Positions 16,101 through 23,553 of a stretch of 64,000 nucleotides of DNA are shown here, one piece after another. The notes under the pieces are model-generated. The model worked only from the letters and a program-made list of their open reading frames with translations, was not told the origin of the DNA and searched no databases. The DNA comes from Turneriella sp942492915 (GTDB lineage: Bacteria > Spirochaetota > Leptospiria > Turneriellales > Turneriellaceae). Each line of letters starts with the position of its first letter. The first letter of the stretch is position 1. The translations under genes were made by a program, and so were the position numbers. The DNA is taken from NCBI GenBank assembly GCA_942492915.1, contig OW818662.1:3162001-3226000 (forward strand), written 5' to 3'.

Positions 16101-16248
16101 GATGGTGCTCAACACCGGAATCGGCGCCGAAGTGCAACGCCCACTCGCGCTCGTGGTTTTGGGTGGCCTTGTCAGCGCGACATTAATGACGCTGCTATTC
16201 TTGCCTTCATTCTACAAGATGCTCGAAGAGCGAAACGAAAAGCAATGA
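13108..16248 (+). CDS. heavy-metal efflux RND permease, CzcA/CusA type
   Basis: This 1046-residue inner-membrane pump is of the HME-RND class, which exports divalent or monovalent metal ions across both membranes. Family hallmarks are the N-terminal V-P-D-I-T-N-V-Q-V and the TM4 motif D-F-G-L-I-V-D-G-S-I-V-M-M-E-N, with the proton-relay Asp and Glu. There are about 12 membrane helices and two large periplasmic loops. The start has a good Shine-Dalgarno sequence (GGGGAG). The metal cannot be named. The usual adaptor (CzcB) and outer-membrane channel (CzcC) genes are not adjacent; only the His-rich gene precedes it. Confidence 0.93.
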   Translation: MLKKILEIALANRGTVVLAMAGTLALALTFALRLPVDAVPDITNVQVIVNAKTGGLDPQQVEKSVTYFVETEMAGLPNVKEVRSLSRFGLSQTVVIFHDDTNIYWARQQIAEKIIKASASLPAGVVLDMAPITTGLGEVFMYAVLPKSGSALSKKSEKEQLVYLRTIQHFIIRPYLKSNISGVAEVDSLGGYERQVHIESDPVKMEQFGVTFNLITETLKSLGDNYGGGYIERDSQQFIVSTYAGFNLEQIKELPLRMNWTGAPIRLKQVAYIGNYHSQRIGAATFNGKETVLGTVLMLSGQNSRDVALQAEEALKHVPLPDDVTTEVLYSRSFLVNATVKTIVKNLAEGAGIVVLILFLFLGNLRAAFFVALAIPVSMAVALIGMKVFGISANLMSLGALDFGLIVDGSIVMMENLLTRMEHHQPKNLKERLEMATDATLQIMAPMTTGMVIIMSVYIPILTLEGIEGKLYYPMAVTVLFALGGALVVAVLVMPVLGVYLTTKSKPHKTKMFTAISAAYEPILNFPLKHAKRFVLPIVAFFVVCAFLFTRLGADFMPPLNEGDMTLNLLHDARMSLTESIDRERKAEAIIAAYPEVEKVFGRIGTSEAATDPMGVNLTDLFVILKKDTKSWRKGASGKTLTPDELFALMQRDLQPVLAKTNRLAESELAQTQPIAMRFNEILEGSRADVSLRIYGKDLETLFALQEKAVTIMESIKGAKAVSLDALTALRRSSVIQLKLKYDKINFYGLSVANVNEGFQAAMVGLPIGSYYEHDWRFPIVVKLDDESRRNVGLIKRLPIALPAGGTIALGELADFQERTTITSISRSGLNRYAGIAIYLGDRDTLSFVQEAQARIKADLGLPTDFRLQWGGQFKNLERARLRLIIVVPLILAAIFYLVWRTFASIRQTVLIFLTIPFAWTGGILSLYFANMTFSVSAAIGFIALSGLAVLNGLVKVKYLNDLVAEGHSVAEAVKLGALGRLRPVLMTALVASFGFLPMVLNTGIGAEVQRPLALVVLGGLVSATLMTLLFLPSFYKMLEERNEKQ

Positions 16249-16259
16249 CAGCCGGCGCG

Positions 16260-16586
16260 TCAGTAGCCAAATTCTTTGAGAATCGCGTCGGGAGCGATAT
16301 CGCGACCGACGTTGATCACGCGAATGGAGGATCGCGTGAAGTGCGCGACGGTGATGCTGTTTTCGGGGCACACATCGAGGCATGACACATCGACTGTACG
16401 GACCTGCTTCTTGATGCCGCGCAGCCCGGTTAGAGCCTTGAGCGCAACGCGCAGGCGAGTCTTGTCGCCATCCATAGCGTGAACCTTGCGCGCGCATTTG
16501 CTGCACACGCCGATACAGTTCTGCCACGGCGCGGCGCCTTCTACCAGACTGTCATGAATTTTTTTTGTGCGGCGTTTAAAAAGCAT
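16260..16586 (-). CDS. small [2Fe-2S] thioredoxin-like ferredoxin
   Basis: This 108-residue protein carries cysteines at 24, 28, 31, 69 and 73 in the contexts N-C-I-G-V-C-S-K-C and V-S-C-L-D-V-C-P-E-N-S. The first cysteine group and the C-x3-C-P pair separated by about 40 residues resemble the thioredoxin-like [2Fe-2S] ferredoxin family, which supplies electrons to unidentified partners. I chose the ATG at 16586; the longer frame to 16721 would add an unrelated N-terminus. It converges on the RND gene, with 11 nt between the stops. Confidence 0.75.
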   Translation of the reverse strand: MLFKRRTKKIHDSLVEGAAPWQNCIGVCSKCARKVHAMDGDKTRLRVALKALTGLRGIKKQVRTVDVSCLDVCPENSITVAHFTRSSIRVINVGRDIAPDAILKEFGY

Positions 16587-16741
16587 GGGAAAATGGCGTC
16601 GTTTCGTTATGCATCCTACTCTATTTTTTGGCCGCTGGCCACAAAACCGGACAAAACCCGCCGCGCTTCGTGTCTTTCGCCAGTGGCTGAGACTGCCGGG
16701 CAAGGTATGAAAATCGCCCAATATTAGCAGGATTGTTTTTA

Positions 16742-16770
16742 TTGACGGTCATGTCTGCCGAAACTATTAT
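16742..16770 (+). promoter_or_regulatory. clpC promoter, leaderless architecture
   Basis: TTGACG (16742-16747), 17-bp spacer, TATTAT (16765-16770), then exactly 6 nt and the clpC ATG at 16777. The likely transcription start is the A of the ATG. No Shine-Dalgarno sequence is present. Confidence 0.7.
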
Positions 16771-16776
16771 ATCCGC

Positions 16777-19368
16777 ATGTTCGACTTCACCAACCGCGTT
16801 AAGAAGATAATTAACGAATACGCGCCCCGCGAGGCAAAACGCCTCGGCCACGAGTTTCTCGGGCCCGAGCACATTCTGCTGGGGCTGCTGAAAGCCCAGG
16901 ATTCGGTGGCGGTGAAGATGCTGATGAATCTAGGTATCGATTTGGGTGAGCTCAAGAAAGAGATCGAAAAACGCGCCGAACAAGACAGCACGACCATGGT
17001 GATCGACCCAACAACCAAAGACAAGGTGCAACGAATTCTCGAGCTATCGCGCGATGAGGCCCGCAAGATGCGCCACAGCTATATCGGTTCAGAGCACGTG
17101 CTGCTCGCGCTGCTGCGCGACACGAACGGTATCGTGGCAAACGCGCTGCAATCATTTCAGATTAATTATCAGGTCATACGCAACGAACTGAACGCGACAC
17201 TCGGTCTGCCGCAGGCGACGACAACGCAGAAAACGGCGACCGCGCAACCGAAGAAAGAGGCATCGAAAACCCCGATGCTCGATGAATTTGCCCGCAACCT
17301 GTCTCGTATGGCAGAAGAGAAGCTGACCGACCCGGTTATCGGCCGTGACCATGAAATCGAGCGCGTGATTCAGATTCTCTCGCGCAAAACGAAGAACAAC
17401 CCGATTCTGATCGGTGAAGCCGGCGTCGGTAAAACGGCCATCGCCGAAGGCCTTGCACAGCGTATCGCACAGAAGGTCGTGCCCGAGCCGATGTTTAATC
17501 GCCAGGTTTATTCACTTGATGTCGCTGCGCTGATCGCCGGCACGAAGTACCGCGGAGAATTTGAAGATCGTATCAAGAAAATCATGAAAGAGATTCGCAC
17601 GAACAAAGATGTGATACTCTTTATTGATGAAGTGCATACCATCATCGGCGCCGGTGCCGCTGAGGGCGCTGTCGACGCAGCCAATATTCTGAAGCCTGCG
17701 CTTGCACGCGGTGAAATACAGTGCATCGGCGCAACGACCCTCAGAGAATATAAGCGCTACATCGAACGTGACTCTGCGCTCGAACGGCGTTTTCAATCTG
17801 TCATGGTCGAAGAGCCTTCGGTTGAAGATGCAATCCGCATTCTCGCGGGTCTGCGCCATGCCTATGAGAAGCACCACGCGGTATCGTTCAGCAAAGAGGC
17901 GATCATTGCGGCGGTAAAACTTTCAGACCGCTACATCAAAGATCGCTTCTTACCAGACAAGGCAATAGACATCATCGACGAAGCGGGCTCACACGCCCGC
18001 CTGAAATCTGCGGTCATACCAGACGAGATTAAAGACATTGAGCGTGAGGTTGTGCAGCTGACGCGCGATAAGAACGAAATGGTGCGCCAGCAAGAATATG
18101 AAAAAGCGGCGAAGCTGCGCGACCAGATCGGTGACGCGAACCAGCGCCTCGCAGACGCGATGACGTCATGGCGTCGCGGCCAAAAAGAAGCACGTGTTGA
18201 AATCGGTGCCGAAGATATTTCGCGCGTGATTTCAGACTGGACGGGCATTCCCCTGCAGCAACTTGAAGAAAGCGAGAACGAACGCCTCATCAAGATGCAC
18301 GAAGAGCTCGCAGAACGCGTCGTCGGGCAGAAAGCTGCGATTGAGCAGATTTCGCGCGCGGTGCGTCGTGCCCGCATGGGTCTAAAATCTACTCGCCGCC
18401 CGATCGGCAGCTTCGTGTTTCTCGGCCCCACGGGCGTAGGCAAGACCGAACTCGCAAAGGCTCTCGCTGAATTCATGTTTGGCGACGAAGAGGCGTTAAT
18501 TCGTTTTGACATGAGCGAATACATGGAAATGCATTCCGTATCTAAATTTATCGGCTCGCCTCCGGGTTATGTCGGTCATGAAGACGGCGGACAACTGACC
18601 GAGGCGATTCGTCGGCACCCGCATTCGGTGCTCCTGTTCGACGAAATCGAGAAGGCCCACGCTGAGATTCAGAACATTCTGCTCCAGGTGCTCGACGAGG
18701 GTGAGCTGACCGACAATTCAGGCCACCATGTGGATTTCAAAGAGACCATCATTATTCTCACGTCAAATATCGGCGCGCGATTTCTGCAGAAGGGCGGCAA
18801 GCTGGGCTTCACCGGCGACGCAGAAAATAAGCAGGATCAAAAACGCGAGCAGGTGCTCGAAGAGCTGCGAAAACACTTCTCGCCCGAATTCTTGAACCGC
18901 ATCGACGATGTGATCATCTTTGATCCGCTCAGCAAAGAAGAAATTCAGGAAATTGTTTCTCTGACAATTGACGAGATCAATTACAACGCACTGCAGAAGA
19001 ATATTTACCTGACGCTCAATGACGAGGCGAAAGCATACCTTGCCGATAAGGGCTACAGCGAAAAATACGGGGCACGTCCGCTGAAAAGACTGGTGCAGCG
19101 TGAAATCGAAGATGAACTCGCGATGATGCTGCTCGAGAAAAAGATCACGCAGCCAGTTGAAATAAGCATTGGCACAGAGGAGAAGGAAGGCGCTAAAAAG
19201 CTTTCGTTCACTTTTGACAACCTGAGCGCTGAGAAGTTTCTTGAGATCAAAGGCGAATACTTTGAAGACCAGGCAACGATCGACGAAATCTGGGAAAACT
19301 CACTGATCGAGCACGACGAAGAAGGCGAGGCAGAGTCTCACGCCGAATCTGAGGTAACGCAGAAATAG
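16777..19368 (+). CDS. clpC: ATP-dependent Clp protease ATP-binding subunit ClpC
   Basis: This 863-residue Hsp100 unfoldase feeds substrates to ClpP. The order is two N-terminal Clp repeats (about 1-145), AAA domain 1 (Walker A G-E-A-G-V-G-K-T near 215), a middle segment with the UVR-like R-Q-Q-E-Y-E-K-A-A-K-L-R-D-Q (near 450), and AAA domain 2 (Walker A G-P-T-G-V-G-K-T). The UVR/M-domain type marks ClpC rather than ClpA or ClpB. The C-terminal 60 residues are acidic. The promoter suggests a leaderless mRNA. The rsmH gene begins at or just after its stop codon, so they are likely cotranscribed. Confidence 0.95.
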   Translation: MFDFTNRVKKIINEYAPREAKRLGHEFLGPEHILLGLLKAQDSVAVKMLMNLGIDLGELKKEIEKRAEQDSTTMVIDPTTKDKVQRILELSRDEARKMRHSYIGSEHVLLALLRDTNGIVANALQSFQINYQVIRNELNATLGLPQATTTQKTATAQPKKEASKTPMLDEFARNLSRMAEEKLTDPVIGRDHEIERVIQILSRKTKNNPILIGEAGVGKTAIAEGLAQRIAQKVVPEPMFNRQVYSLDVAALIAGTKYRGEFEDRIKKIMKEIRTNKDVILFIDEVHTIIGAGAAEGAVDAANILKPALARGEIQCIGATTLREYKRYIERDSALERRFQSVMVEEPSVEDAIRILAGLRHAYEKHHAVSFSKEAIIAAVKLSDRYIKDRFLPDKAIDIIDEAGSHARLKSAVIPDEIKDIEREVVQLTRDKNEMVRQQEYEKAAKLRDQIGDANQRLADAMTSWRRGQKEARVEIGAEDISRVISDWTGIPLQQLEESENERLIKMHEELAERVVGQKAAIEQISRAVRRARMGLKSTRRPIGSFVFLGPTGVGKTELAKALAEFMFGDEEALIRFDMSEYMEMHSVSKFIGSPPGYVGHEDGGQLTEAIRRHPHSVLLFDEIEKAHAEIQNILLQVLDEGELTDNSGHHVDFKETIIILTSNIGARFLQKGGKLGFTGDAENKQDQKREQVLEELRKHFSPEFLNRIDDVIIFDPLSKEEIQEIVSLTIDEINYNALQKNIYLTLNDEAKAYLADKGYSEKYGARPLKRLVQREIEDELAMMLLEKKITQPVEISIGTEEKEGAKKLSFTFDNLSAEKFLEIKGEYFEDQATIDEIWENSLIEHDEEGEAESHAESEVTQK

Positions 19369-20312
19369 AGACAGACAAAAAACCGTTTCACCACAGCATT
19401 TTGACAGATGCCGTGGTGCAGGCGGCAGGCTGCATTCAAAGTTTCCCGGCAGCGGAGCAGCGGGTCTGGGACGGCACGACCGGGCTCGCTGGACACCTGC
19501 TAGCGCTCAGCGACCGGTACCCCAGCGCGCAACTCTACGCATCGGATGCCGATGAAGCCATGCTGGCACTCGCTCGCGAGCGGGCGGGCGGGCGTATTGC
19601 CGAATACAGGCAGGCAAATTTTGACCAGAACCCGTTTGCCGATAAGGCCCCTTTTGCTTTTATTTTTCTCGACCTGGGTATATCATCTGCCCATTTCGAT
19701 TTTTTCGAACGCGGGTTTAGCTTTCGTTTTGACCAGCCGCTCGACATGCGGATGAATACAAACGCGGGTATTTCTGCCGCGCAACTTCTGGCAAAAGCCG
19801 AAGAGAAAGAGCTCGCGCGTATTTTCTTTGAATATGGCGAAGAGAAACTTTCACGGCGTATCGCGCGACAGATTGTCGAGCGCCGCAATACCAACCCTGT
19901 CACAACCACACGCGAACTGGCAGAAATTTGCGAGAAGGTTTATCCGCCACGGCATAAAGCAAAAGGACACGCCGACCGGTACCCTGCCACTCGAGTTTTT
20001 CAGGCATTGCGTATTGCTGTGAATGCAGAACTCGACGCTTTGAAATTGGTGTTGCAGTTTGCGCCCGACAATCTTGTGATCGGCGGCAGGCTCGCCGTGC
20101 TGAGCTTTCACTCGCTCGAAGACCGACTGGTGAAGCATGCATTTCGCAGTCGTGCATTTATTCAGGAAACTGACCCGACTGCGAAGAGCAATTTTTCACC
20201 GGGAAATTTCAAACTGATTGAGCCTGGTGGCATAGTGGCAGATTCAAGGGAAATTGCCGAGAACCCACGGGCGCGATCTGCACGCCTGCGAATTCTGGAA
20301 CGGTTGCGTTAA
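19365..20312 (+). CDS. rsmH: 16S rRNA (cytosine-1402-N4) methyltransferase RsmH
   Basis: This methyltransferase uses S-adenosylmethionine to modify C1402 of 16S rRNA. Motifs seen are the SAM-binding D-G-T-T-G-L-A-G-H, the D-L-G-I-S-S block, F-D-Q-P-L-D-M-R-M, and the C-terminal V-L-S-F-H-S-L-E-D-R. The first standard start codon is TTG at 19401. However, the conserved N-terminal motif (P-F-H-H-S-I-L-T-D, matching H-x-P-V-L) begins upstream of it. Extending in frame gives an ATA at 19365 inside the clpC stop, with G-A-G-G 10 nt before it. I therefore list the longer frame; 19401 is the conservative alternative. Confidence 0.9.
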   Translation: METDKKPFHHSILTDAVVQAAGCIQSFPAAEQRVWDGTTGLAGHLLALSDRYPSAQLYASDADEAMLALARERAGGRIAEYRQANFDQNPFADKAPFAFIFLDLGISSAHFDFFERGFSFRFDQPLDMRMNTNAGISAAQLLAKAEEKELARIFFEYGEEKLSRRIARQIVERRNTNPVTTTRELAEICEKVYPPRHKAKGHADRYPATRVFQALRIAVNAELDALKLVLQFAPDNLVIGGRLAVLSFHSLEDRLVKHAFRSRAFIQETDPTAKSNFSPGNFKLIEPGGIVADSREIAENPRARSARLRILERLR

Positions 20313-21211
20313 GCTGGCGGTTGCAGCTCTTTGTAGAGCGTAACCGAATTACCTTTTTCGTTGTAAGTGACGCTGGTCATGTTGACGCGCGAGATGAAGA
20401 TGCCGCGGCCGTTGAGGCGCTCGAGGTTTTCGGTAGCGTGCGGATTCGGGACTTTGCTCACGTCGAAACCTTTGCCCTCGTCAGTGATGGTGAACGCGAT
20501 AGACCTGGTATCGAACTTGTATGAAACCAGCACTTTGCGGTCTTTGTAAGGCGCTTCATTCGCCCGCTCAGTCAGGTAACGCTGGTAGTCCATAATTTCT
20601 TCGAGCAGATTCTTTTTCATCTCGTAATTGATTTCGAGATTGCCATGTTCCATCGCGTTGACGAGCATTTCGTAAAGCGACAGTCGAATCGTCAGCGTGG
20701 TCTTCTTATCGATACCGGCAAAGCGCGAAATAATATGCATGATTTCTGACATGAATGTCGACACGATCGAAAAATCCGTTGCAAGCTCAAACATGCGCGA
20801 TTCTTCAATGATACTGGAATAGATATCATAATCCGCTTCCCGATTGGCAGTCAGCGAAAAGAATTTCTCAACAATACGTGCGATGTCGTCGATCTCGAAC
20901 GGCTTCTTTAAAAAATCGAGGGCTCCGTGGCGAAGCGCGGTTACCGCGTTTTCAACGGTAGCGTTGTCTGTTATGACAATGAACTGCGTGTTAGACTTGC
21001 TGCGTTTTGAACGTTCAATGAACTCAATGGCGTCTTCATTCTTGAGAACCAATTCGATAAAGATCAAATGCGGATCTTCACCTTGCATGATCGTCTGGCT
21101 CTCGGCAATACTGTTCGCCAAAAAGATGCGGAAACGATTCTTAAGAATCTCCCCGAGAATCTCTTGCAATGCGAGATCGGGATCAATAATGAGAACAGGG
21201 GGTTTCTGCAT
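20309..21211 (-). CDS. receiver domain fused to RsbW-like ATPase; acceptor Asp replaced by Glu
   Basis: This 300-residue protein joins an N-terminal response-regulator receiver domain (about 1-125) to a C-terminal HATPase_c domain of the RsbW/serine-kinase anti-sigma type (about 155-300). The ATPase motifs are E-M-L-V-N-A-M-E-H-G-N (N-box), D-E-G-K-G-F-D (G1) and G-R-G-I-F-I-S-R (G2). In the receiver the phospho-acceptor position reads L-I-F-I-E-L, with Glu53 where Asp is normal; the switch Thr (V-I-T-D-N-A) and the Lys (L-K-K-P-F) are kept. It may therefore be locked in an active-like state. Its stop overlaps the rsmH stop by four bases. Confidence 0.87.
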   Translation of the reverse strand: MQKPPVLIIDPDLALQEILGEILKNRFRIFLANSIAESQTIMQGEDPHLIFIELVLKNEDAIEFIERSKRSKSNTQFIVITDNATVENAVTALRHGALDFLKKPFEIDDIARIVEKFFSLTANREADYDIYSSIIEESRMFELATDFSIVSTFMSEIMHIISRFAGIDKKTTLTIRLSLYEMLVNAMEHGNLEINYEMKKNLLEEIMDYQRYLTERANEAPYKDRKVLVSYKFDTRSIAFTITDEGKGFDVSKVPNPHATENLERLNGRGIFISRVNMTSVTYNEKGNSVTLYKELQPPA

Positions 21212-21224
21212 GAAACTGTCAGCA

Positions 21225-21251
21225 AATATCGGGTTAAAGAGAGCCTGTCAA
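21225..21251 (-). promoter_or_regulatory. candidate promoter of the receiver-ATPase gene
   Basis: On the minus strand there is a perfect TTGACA (21251-21246) followed after 15 bp by GATATT (21230-21225). The spacer is short, so the -10 assignment is uncertain. Confidence 0.35.
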
Positions 21252-21272
21252 GAGAAAGGGCCTTGTACTGTG

Positions 21273-21299
21273 GCAGCATCCGGCAAAACCGGATGCTGC
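21273..21299 (-). terminator. 11-bp perfect stem-loop after the lipoprotein gene
   Basis: GCAGCATCCGG, loop CAAAA, CCGGATGCTGC, beginning 11 nt after the stop of the lipoprotein gene at 21311 and before the next leftward gene. No U-tract follows, so it may act as an mRNA end protector rather than an intrinsic terminator. Confidence 0.55.
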
Positions 21300-21310
21300 T
21301 ACGAGAGTTA

Positions 21311-21721
21311 TCAGCCTTTGAGGCCTTTGATCTTGTTGAGTGCTTCCATTACTTCTGGTTTTGAACCGTGCTTCTTCACGGCTTCAATCAATGAACCCGA
21401 AAAGACGTTCTTGACAGCTGCCTGAAATGCTTCGCTCTTCAGTTTCAGTTCTGGTGGCATTTCGCCTTTGGCGCGCATACCGTGTTTTTTCTCAAGTTCT
21501 TCGCCTTTTGCTTTCATTGCGACCATAGTGTCATAAATTTTGTTGAGACCAGCCGCGACTTCTTTTGAGTCTTTCGCCGCTTTGAGGTCTGCGCCGATTG
21601 CCGTCAGATCTTTTGTGGCGCCGTCGAAAAGGTCACCGAAGTCTTTTACTGCAGCATTCTTGCCGCCGCATGCTGCCAGCATAAAAACTGCCGCAACTAA
21701 TGCCATACCTGTTTTTTTCAT
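21311..21721 (-). CDS. small helical lipoprotein
   Basis: This 136-residue protein has a clean lipoprotein signal (M-K-K-T-G-M-A-L-V-A-A-V-F-M-L-A-A-C), with Cys18 as the lipidated residue. The mature part is rich in Ala, Lys, Glu and Leu and is probably all-helical; there is no motif I know. The ATG at 21721 has a strong Shine-Dalgarno sequence (AGGAG, 7 nt upstream), which decides the start against a longer frame to 21817. A perfect TTGACA lies at 21817-21812 on this strand, but the -10 is unclear. The high Lys and Ala content suggests an abundant structural surface protein, which is inference. Confidence 0.8.
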   Translation of the reverse strand: MKKTGMALVAAVFMLAACGGKNAAVKDFGDLFDGATKDLTAIGADLKAAKDSKEVAAGLNKIYDTMVAMKAKGEELEKKHGMRAKGEMPPELKLKSEAFQAAVKNVFSGSLIEAVKKHGSKPEVMEALNKIKGLKG

Positions 21722-21821
21722 TTTTATCTCCTGATTTTTCCCGCATTTGCGGCCTGATACAATGTGCCATCGGGCGCCGTGGGTCGGCAATGAATGCAAA
21801 ACCAAGACGGATGTCAAGCGG

Positions 21822-22250
21822 TTAGTCTGCCGCAGGGGGCAGAACGCGGCATGAGCCCTTGCTCACCGTCTCGCCGCGCTGGTTTGACCAGAGAATCTGC
21901 ATCTCGACGATTTTCATGCGCTCGATTTTTTTCGAGATCGTCACGGCGCAGGTGACCGTATCGCCAAAATAGACTGGGTTACGAAATTTCTGCGTGACTT
22001 CGAGTGCTATGGTGCCCAGGCCCGGCAGCTTCATACCGAGCACATTGGCCAAAAGCGAAGCGGCGAGACCGCCGTGTGCGATGCGGGTTTTGAAGGGGGA
22101 TTGTTTTGCGTACTCTTCATTGACGTGTAGCGGATTAAAATCACCGCTGATACCCGCAAACAGGTAGACATCAGTTTCGGTGATCGTCTTTGAAAAACTG
22201 GCGGTGTCGCCGATTTGAATCTGCTCAAAAGTTCTGCCTTTTTCGTACAT
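21822..22250 (-). CDS. MaoC-like (R)-enoyl-CoA hydratase
   Basis: This 142-residue hot-dog-fold protein belongs to the MaoC/PhaJ group, which hydrates enoyl-CoA or dehydrates hydroxyacyl-CoA. The catalytic motif is clear: F-A-G-I-S-G-D-F-N-P-L-H-V-N-E-E-Y-A, with the Asp and His of the D-x5-H hydratase motif; R-I-A-H-G-G-L-A-A-S follows. The ATG at 22250 is preceded by A-G-A-G-G at 7 nt, better than the in-frame ATG at 22265. The next gene upstream is a CoA-transferase, so the two may act on the same acyl-CoA. Confidence 0.92.
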   Translation of the reverse strand: MYEKGRTFEQIQIGDTASFSKTITETDVYLFAGISGDFNPLHVNEEYAKQSPFKTRIAHGGLAASLLANVLGMKLPGLGTIALEVTQKFRNPVYFGDTVTCAVTISKKIERMKIVEMQILWSNQRGETVSKGSCRVLPPAAD

Positions 22251-22283
22251 AGGGTTACCTCTCACACCGTGATGCTACGTCTA

Positions 22284-23483
22284 TCAGATGCACTTATCTT
22301 TCTTGAGCTGTTCCAATTCGGCATCGGTGAAGCCTGCAGCTTTAAGCACCTTTTCGGTGTGCGCACCCTGCTCGGGCGGTGCTTGGCGATATGTGACCGG
22401 CGTCTCAGAAAAATGGAACGGTGAACCAATCACGGACACCTTGCCGAGTTTCGGGTGATCAATTTCACGAATCATGCCGCGGTCACGCAGGTGACCATCT
22501 GTGAGTACTTCGGCCAATGAACTGAGCCCCGAGAAACAACTGTCTTCGTTCTCAAAGAGCGGTGCCCATTCTTCGTAGGTCTTACTTTTGAAGATGACTT
22601 CCATTTCTTTAATCGCAGCTGCGAAACCCGACGCGTCGCGCGGCATGTTTTTCAGAATATCTTCTCTGTCGATCTGGCGCAGAAAAGTCTGAAAGAATTT
22701 TTCTTCGAGTGCTGCGAGCATCACGTACTTGCCGTCTTTGGTTTCGTAGACCCGATAGTTTGGCAGCATACCTGATAGCATATCATTACCGCGCTCAGGC
22801 TCTTTACCCGTCGCGATATATTCGCCGAGGGTGAGCGAAAGAAACGGTACAGCGCCATCTTGCATCGAAACATCGACGAACTGGCCTTTGCCGGTTTTTT
22901 CCCTTGCATAAAGAGCGGCGAGAATGCCCGCAACCGCTGTTAATGTTCCACCTGCTATATCCGCAACCTGAAAACCTGGCACAACCGGCGGCCCGCTCTT
23001 CACACCGTTCAGCGAAAGAAGACCAGCGCGCGCGATGTAGTTGGCGTCGTGGCCCGCATGCTCTTTGTAACGGCCGGTTGCACCATAACCCGAGATTGCA
23101 CAGTAGATCAGCCGCGGAAATTTTTCTTTGAGCTGCTCATAGCCGATGCCGAGCTCGTTCAGTGTATCGGGACGAAAACCTTCGAGCAAAATATCGCAGT
23201 CTTCGAGCAGCCGCATAATGACATCACGGCCCCCTTCACGCTTGATGTTAACGGTGATCGACGACTTGTTGCGGTTGAGTTGAAGAAAAATACCCGACTC
23301 AGCAAAATCACCCTTCGTCACCTTGGTGCTCATGTAGCGGGTGAGGTCGCCCATACGGGGATTTTCAACCTTAATGACTTCGGCGCCCATATCGGCGAGA
23401 TGCTGCGAACACAGCGGCCCGGGCAGCAGCAGCGACAGATCGAGAACCTTCACGCCCGTGAGCGGACCGTTTTGCATTTTCAT
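22284..23483 (-). CDS. CaiB/BaiF family (class III) CoA-transferase
   Basis: This protein of about 400 residues transfers CoA between carboxylic acids. It begins with the family signature G-P-L-T-G-V-K-V-L-D-L-S-x-L-L-P-G-P and contains A-D-M-G-A-E-V-I-K-V-E-N-P and a central G-H-D-A-N-Y-I-A. The nucleophile is usually an Asp in this last region (D-A-N), which is present. Relatives include carnitine CoA-transferase and alpha-methylacyl-CoA racemase, so the substrate cannot be assigned. I start at ATG 23483; a GTG at 23528 would add 15 residues. It is upstream of the MaoC hydratase. Confidence 0.88.
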   Translation of the reverse strand: MKMQNGPLTGVKVLDLSLLLPGPLCSQHLADMGAEVIKVENPRMGDLTRYMSTKVTKGDFAESGIFLQLNRNKSSITVNIKREGGRDVIMRLLEDCDILLEGFRPDTLNELGIGYEQLKEKFPRLIYCAISGYGATGRYKEHAGHDANYIARAGLLSLNGVKSGPPVVPGFQVADIAGGTLTAVAGILAALYAREKTGKGQFVDVSMQDGAVPFLSLTLGEYIATGKEPERGNDMLSGMLPNYRVYETKDGKYVMLAALEEKFFQTFLRQIDREDILKNMPRDASGFAAAIKEMEVIFKSKTYEEWAPLFENEDSCFSGLSSLAEVLTDGHLRDRGMIREIDHPKLGKVSVIGSPFHFSETPVTYRQAPPEQGAHTEKVLKAAGFTDAELEQLKKDKCI

Positions 23484-23527
23484 ACCGCACGCCTGAATTT
23501 CAGCGACTCGGCGCAAAGTTTTATTCA

Positions 23528-23545
23528 CTGTAGCAAACGCTACAG
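23528..23545. promoter_or_regulatory. 7-bp hairpin at the start of the CoA-transferase gene
   Basis: CTGTAGC, loop AAAC, GCTACAG overlaps the alternative GTG start. It sits between the glycosyltransferase stop and the CoA-transferase start; its role is unknown. Confidence 0.3.
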
Positions 23546-23553
23546 AGACTCTA

